In this document: positions 60,437 through 64,000 of the stretch, piece by piece
How the letters are laid out: each line of letters begins with the position of its first letter
How positions within the stretch are numbered: the stretch's first letter is position 1
Source of the DNA: an uncultured Lachnospiraceae bacterium
GTDB lineage: Bacteria > Bacillota > Clostridia > Lachnospirales > Lachnospiraceae
Assembly (NCBI GenBank): GCA_949948735.1
Contig: CATLGV010000010.1
Location: 1 to 64,000 of the forward strand
Length of the DNA stretch: 64,000 nucleotides
Reading direction: 5' to 3'
Translations under genes and position numbers: made by a program
The notes under the pieces: model-generated
The model's input: only the letters and a program-made list of their open reading frames with translations
The model's database searches: none
Told to the model about the DNA's origin: nothing

Positions 60437-60809
60437 CCAGCGCAGGCGCGCACAGCTGCTTTTCCAGTGCGACGGCAAGCTCGTCGATGTCAAGCACCTT
60501 GACATAGCCGTCCGGATAAATGATAACGTCCGCCAGCAGATCCGTTACGACAAGCGTGTCGTTTTCTGCCTGGTAATCATAGTCTACAATATCGCAGTAC
60601 CAGTACAGGAGCGTATTGTCCTCCCGGAAGAATTTGCTCACCTTATAACCGCGCTTCAGATAATAGCAGGAATAGCCGTGGTGAAAGTCGCGGCGCGGCT
60701 TCAGGGTTTTCCACCGGGTGACAATAAAATCATCATTGGCTTCGAGAATTTCATCATCCTTTAAGCGGATGCATTCGTCGGGAATCATGCGTTTTCTGTA
60801 TATGTCCAT
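60312..60809 (-). CDS. DUF402 domain protein
   Basis: A 165-residue protein of the DUF402 fold (FomD/Ntdp-like). It includes ANDDFIVTRWKTLKPRRDFH, YWYCDIVDYDYQ and LADVIIYPDGYVKVLDIDEL, with the Asp residues that bind a metal in family members, which hydrolyse nucleoside di- or triphosphates. AAGGAG precedes the ATG. Its 3' end overlaps the convergent gene by 125 bases. Confidence 0.88.
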   Translation of the reverse strand: MDIYRKRMIPDECIRLKDDEILEANDDFIVTRWKTLKPRRDFHHGYSCYYLKRGYKVSKFFREDNTLLYWYCDIVDYDYQAENDTLVVTDLLADVIIYPDGYVKVLDIDELAVALEKQLCAPALVTQALRRLDALLNMIYDDKFEVLAARIENWVETPPPDIPYK

Positions 60810-61021
60810 GGCAGCGCTCCTTTCGGCGGTTTACGGGGGTTTCGGGTTTCGTTTGTTTTATTGTAGCCTGTTTTTGGAGGGACGGCAAGGGGGAAATTCA
60901 GCCTGCGGGGGCTTTGAAGGACGCAGGCCTGCGCCGTGTCCGGAGGGTGCGGTATAAGGCGTCGTCCGGAAGCATATAGGAAAGAAATTGCCAAAGAAAT
61001 TACAAAAAATGGTACATTTGC

Positions 61022-61050
61022 TGGACATAATCGCTAAAATTTTATATAAT
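61022..61050 (+). promoter_or_regulatory. Promoter of the atp operon
   Basis: TGGACA (61022-61027) and TATAAT (61045-61050) are 17 bases apart, 75 bases upstream of the first gene. The rest of the 315-base gap 60810-61124 shows nothing else. Confidence 0.7.
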
Positions 61051-61124
61051 AAAGGTCAGGTATCGGGAAAGTGGGTATCATAAACATAGAAATATTCGGA
61101 CGAATCGGCATACGGAGGCGCTTG

Positions 61125-61367
61125 ATGGGAAAAAAGAAAAAGTATAATCGCTCGGTTTATCAATCGCTGGCAGTTATCACCCAGTTTGGCATTAATATGC
61201 TGGTCCCGATATTTTTGTGCAGCTTTGCGGGCTGGTATCTTGACAAGATATTCCATACCGTGATTTGGTTTGTTCTGCTTTTCTTTGTTGGAGCGCTTGC
61301 GGGCTTCCGCAATGTCTATATTCTGGCAAAGAGAATATACGAGGGAGATAAGAAGGATGAAGATTAG
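61125..61367 (+). CDS. atpZ: AtpZ/AtpI-like small membrane protein
   Basis: An 80-residue protein with two membrane helices: LAVITQFGINMLVPIFLCSF and IWFVLLFFVGALAGFRNVYI. AtpZ proteins lead atp operons and assist rotor assembly or Mg import. ATG 61125 has GGAGG six bases upstream; a GTG at 61071 is less likely. Confidence 0.87.
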   Translation: MGKKKKYNRSVYQSLAVITQFGINMLVPIFLCSFAGWYLDKIFHTVIWFVLLFFVGALAGFRNVYILAKRIYEGDKKDED

Positions 61368-61794
61368 CCTTGTAACAAGACTGCGGGGAATCAACTCCGC
61401 GCTGCCCGGTTTGCTTTCAGGCATTGTCCTGTTTGGCGTTTTATGCCAGCTTGCGGGTGTCTTTCTCGTAGCGGATAAGGCAGGCTACAGTATAGGACTC
61501 TGGATCGGAGTGTTTACTGCAATTTTTATGGCTCTTCATATGGCGCTGTCCTTGAACGCAGCTGTGGAGAGGGATGTAAAGGGGGCGCAGGCGGCAGCGA
61601 CGAGGCAAAATCTTATCCGGTACGCGGTTGTGGTAATCATCATGGGAATCCTGATGGTGACCGAAGCGGGGAACCCGCTGGCTGCGTTTGCGGGGGTGAT
61701 GGGACTTAAGGTATCGGCCTATCTGCAACCGCTGTTTCGGAGATTGTCTCATCACGAGGAGAAGAATGAGGCAGACCAAGTAAAAACTGAATAA
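61357..61794 (+). CDS. atpI: ATP synthase I-like assembly protein
   Basis: A 145-residue protein with four membrane helices (GLLSGIVLFGVLCQLAGVFL first). Position between atpZ and atpB matches AtpI, a chaperone for c-ring assembly. ATG 61357 overlaps atpZ by 11 bases. Confidence 0.82.
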   Translation: MKISLVTRLRGINSALPGLLSGIVLFGVLCQLAGVFLVADKAGYSIGLWIGVFTAIFMALHMALSLNAAVERDVKGAQAAATRQNLIRYAVVVIIMGILMVTEAGNPLAAFAGVMGLKVSAYLQPLFRRLSHHEEKNEADQVKTE

Positions 61795-61819
61795 AAGATA
61801 AAGATAAGGAGGTGGGTTT

Positions 61820-62536
61820 ATGGGAGCAGGAATTCTGTTATCCGGAGCGGATGATATTGACTTTATGGTCCATGGCGTTTTTCAGTACGAGCTGTTCGGA
61901 CAGAAGCTCTGGATAACAACGACGCATGTGTGCCTGTTCATTGTCATATTGATGATTTGTATCTTCTGTTTATGCGCAAATCGGGCAATTAAGCATGCGA
62001 CAGAGGTTCCGGGCGGTTTCCAGAATGTAGCGGAGCTTATTGTAGAGATGCTTGACAAGATGATCGGCGGCGTTATGGGAAAGAACGCGGCAGCGTTTGC
62101 CAATTATATCGGCATACTGTTTATTTTCATTTTGCTCAGCAACATTTCAGGCCTGTTCGGGCTCAGGCCGCCGACGGCCGATTACGGCGTTACGCTCGCG
62201 CTGGGTCTGATTACCTTTACCTTGATTACCTTTAACAAGTTCAAGTACCAGAAGGTTAAGGGCGTTATCAAGGGATTGTGTGACCCGTGGCCGATTTGGG
62301 CGCCGATCAACGTTATCGGCGACATTGCGGTCCCGATTTCGCTGTCCCTGCGTTTGTTCGCAAACGTTTTGTCTGGAACGGTTATGATGGCCTTGATATA
62401 CGGGCTACTCGGCTTTATTGCGACCGCGTGGCCGGCAGCGCTGCATGTGTATTTTGATTTGTTCTCCGGAGCAATCCAGACATATGTATTCTGTATGCTG
62501 ACGATGACGTATATCAATAATGCAATAGAAGGCTAA
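61820..62536 (+). CDS. atpB: F-ATPase subunit a
   Basis: A 238-residue membrane subunit. It includes NLIVEM-like ELIVEMLDKMIGGVMGK, IFILLSNISGLFGL, the stator Arg in ISLSLRLFANVLSGT, and the C-terminal helix YFDLFSGAIQTYVFCML. It forms the ion half-channels against the c-ring. GGAGG lies ten bases upstream. Confidence 0.95.
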   Translation: MGAGILLSGADDIDFMVHGVFQYELFGQKLWITTTHVCLFIVILMICIFCLCANRAIKHATEVPGGFQNVAELIVEMLDKMIGGVMGKNAAAFANYIGILFIFILLSNISGLFGLRPPTADYGVTLALGLITFTLITFNKFKYQKVKGVIKGLCDPWPIWAPINVIGDIAVPISLSLRLFANVLSGTVMMALIYGLLGFIATAWPAALHVYFDLFSGAIQTYVFCMLTMTYINNAIEG

Positions 62537-62842
<306 letters not shown>

Positions 62843-62880
62843 AACAGATAAGAAAACGAAACTGAAAGGAGGCTAAAGGC

Positions 62881-63423
62881 ATGATACTTGCTACCGAGAC
62901 AGAGGGATTAAGCCGGTTGTTTGACCTGGATTTCCAGCTCCTGGCGGATGCGGTTTTGATGATTATAGCGATGTTCTTTCTGTTCCTGTTTGCGTCGCAT
63001 TTCCTGTTTAATCCGGTAAGAAAGATGCTTTCCGACAGACAGGAGAAGATTAAGGGCGAGCTGGATCAGGCAGCCCAGGACAAGGAGGAAGCCGCAAAGA
63101 GCCGCACCCTCTATGAGGAAAAGCTTAATCAGGTAGACAAAGAAGCAGAGGGAATCTTAGCCGATGCCCGCAAACGCGGCATGGAAAACGAAGCAAAAAT
63201 CGTTGCGGACGCCAAGGCGGAAGCAGCAAAAATTGTAGAGAGGGCCAGAGTCGAGGCCCAGCTTGAGAAGCAGAAGATGGCCGATGAGGTAAAACGCGAG
63301 ATGATAGCGGTTGCTTCCGTAATGGCTGCCAAAATCGTTCAGGCGAACATCGATACAAACGCTCAGCATCAACTCATTGAGGAAACTTTGAAAGAAATAG
63401 GTGATAGCACATGGCTAAGCTAA
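62881..63423 (+). CDS. atpF: F-ATPase subunit b
   Basis: A 180-residue stator subunit with one N-terminal membrane helix (ADAVLMIIAMFFLFLFASHF) and a long charged helix rich in Ala/Glu/Lys, with NPVRKMLSDRQEKIKGELDQ. It overlaps atpH by 13 bases. Confidence 0.94.
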   Translation: MILATETEGLSRLFDLDFQLLADAVLMIIAMFFLFLFASHFLFNPVRKMLSDRQEKIKGELDQAAQDKEEAAKSRTLYEEKLNQVDKEAEGILADARKRGMENEAKIVADAKAEAAKIVERARVEAQLEKQKMADEVKREMIAVASVMAAKIVQANIDTNAQHQLIEETLKEIGDSTWLS

Positions 63424-63956
63424 TTTCCAGGACATATGCGCAGGCGTTGTTTGAACTTGCTGTGGAGGAGAATAAAACCCAGCTGTTTTTAGAAGAGGTT
63501 ACAGGGCTTCTTGAAGTCATCCGTTCAAGTGCGGAGTTCGGACAGTTTATGAACCACCCGAAAATCCCCAAGGAGGAAAAGCTTCAGGTGGTGAAGAACG
63601 TATTTGACGGGAAAGTCAGCAGGGAGCTGACGGGCTTCCTTGTAACGATCATCGAGAAGGACAGATATACCGAGATTGAGGCAATCCTGCTTGAGGTTAT
63701 CGCAAGCATAAAGGAATACAATCATATCGGCACGGCATATGTCACAACCGCCATAGCGCTTGACGACAGGGAAAAAAGTGAAATCGAAAATCGTTTACTT
63801 GCTACCACCAGATATGAGACCATCGAGTGCAGCTACAAGGTAGATGCAGGCTTGATCGGAGGAATGGTTATCCGGATGGGTGACAGAGTTGTGGACAGCA
63901 GTATCCGTACAAAATTGGACAAGCTGGAGCGTGATTTGTTCGCAATCCAGCTATAA
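63411..63956 (+). CDS. atpH: F-ATPase subunit delta
   Basis: A 181-residue stator subunit: SRTYAQALFELAVEENKTQL, FMNHPKIPKEEKLQVVKNVF and the C-terminal VDAGLIGGMVIRMGDRVVDS. It links the b dimer to F1. Translationally coupled to atpF by overlap. Confidence 0.94.
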   Translation: MAKLISRTYAQALFELAVEENKTQLFLEEVTGLLEVIRSSAEFGQFMNHPKIPKEEKLQVVKNVFDGKVSRELTGFLVTIIEKDRYTEIEAILLEVIASIKEYNHIGTAYVTTAIALDDREKSEIENRLLATTRYETIECSYKVDAGLIGGMVIRMGDRVVDSSIRTKLDKLERDLFAIQL

Positions 63957-63983
63957 AAAGAACAAAGAAAGGTGTAGTTCCAT

Positions 63984-64000
63984 ATGAATTTAAGACCAGA
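63984..64000 (+). CDS. atpA: F-ATPase subunit alpha (5' end only)
   Basis: The window ends six codons into this gene (MNLRP...), 27 bases after atpH and behind AAAGGTG. The sequence agrees with the start of AtpA and the expected order atpH-atpA. Truncated by the window edge. Confidence 0.8.

Overview
The window looks like chromosome from a spore-forming, anaerobic member of Clostridia, most likely Lachnospiraceae (inference). Supporting gene content: a YesM/YesN-type two-component system beside an arabinan cluster, pyruvate formate-lyase with its activase, a 2[4Fe-4S] ferredoxin, mecA, cwlD and a SleB-type spore-cortex hydrolase, DUF951/DUF6171/DUF1858 proteins, an exosortase G (XrtG) locus and an F-ATPase operon whose c subunit carries a Na+-type signature. 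Most genes are moderately GC-rich; the stretch 25.0-28.1 kb is visibly AT-richer and reads as an acquired island.

Layout. 1-480: 3' end of 23S rRNA, tRNA-Asn, tRNA-Cys, terminator. 0.5-12.6 kb: arabinoside utilisation locus (divergent sensor kinase/AraC-type regulator; sugar ABC importer, OPA-type MFS transporter, PHP hydrolase, GH43 and GH51 arabinofuranosidases). 12.6-15.2 kb: small Cys-rich protein, GH25 muramidase, sirtuin, DUF951. 15.3-21.4 kb: conserved replication/translation block rpsF-ssb-rpsR, then gdpP-rplI-dnaB and a MerR-like protein. 21.4-24.6 kb: ferredoxin and pflA (minus strand), then a BlaI/BlaR1-like repressor-protease pair with its operator. 24.6-28.1 kb: AT-rich island with a long inverted repeat, a promoter containing a palindromic operator, and a two-gene module (small HEPN-like protein plus an 878-residue double P-loop NTPase of the KGGVGR type), which is the best candidate here for an undescribed conflict/defence system. 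28.2-30.9 kb: a split pyruvate formate-lyase, where the 679-residue core lacks its glycyl-radical domain, which is encoded separately, with a small Cys-containing paralogue between them. 31.3-37.4 kb: DUF1858, mecA, a non-coding stretch with a candidate structured RNA, GH18 and GH13 hydrolases, and a flavodoxin/ferredoxin protein. 37.6-40.4 kb: zinc-type ABC importer with a palindromic operator. 40.4-43.2 kb: ABC-2 exporter preceded by a leader peptide and a 1:2/2:3/3:4 attenuator. 43.4-45.6 kb: cwlD, DUF3048, a small protein. 45.7-52.4 kb: XrtG/Firmicu-CTERM locus. 52.5-56.0 kb: tsaC/sua5, rpiB, upp, SleB-type hydrolase. 56.1-60.8 kb: FHA/PP2C/Ser-Thr kinase signalling cluster and a DUF402 protein. 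61.0-64.0 kb: atp operon, cut by the window end in atpA.

How it fits together: the arabinan locus senses, imports and trims arabino-oligosaccharides; GH13, PFL and the ferredoxin belong to fermentative sugar metabolism; the two metal/drug-type ABC systems each have a visible cis-regulatory switch; the XrtG locus appears to be a self-contained envelope-protein sorting and glycosylation unit carrying its own substrate protein. All functions are read from motifs and gene context; no searches were run.
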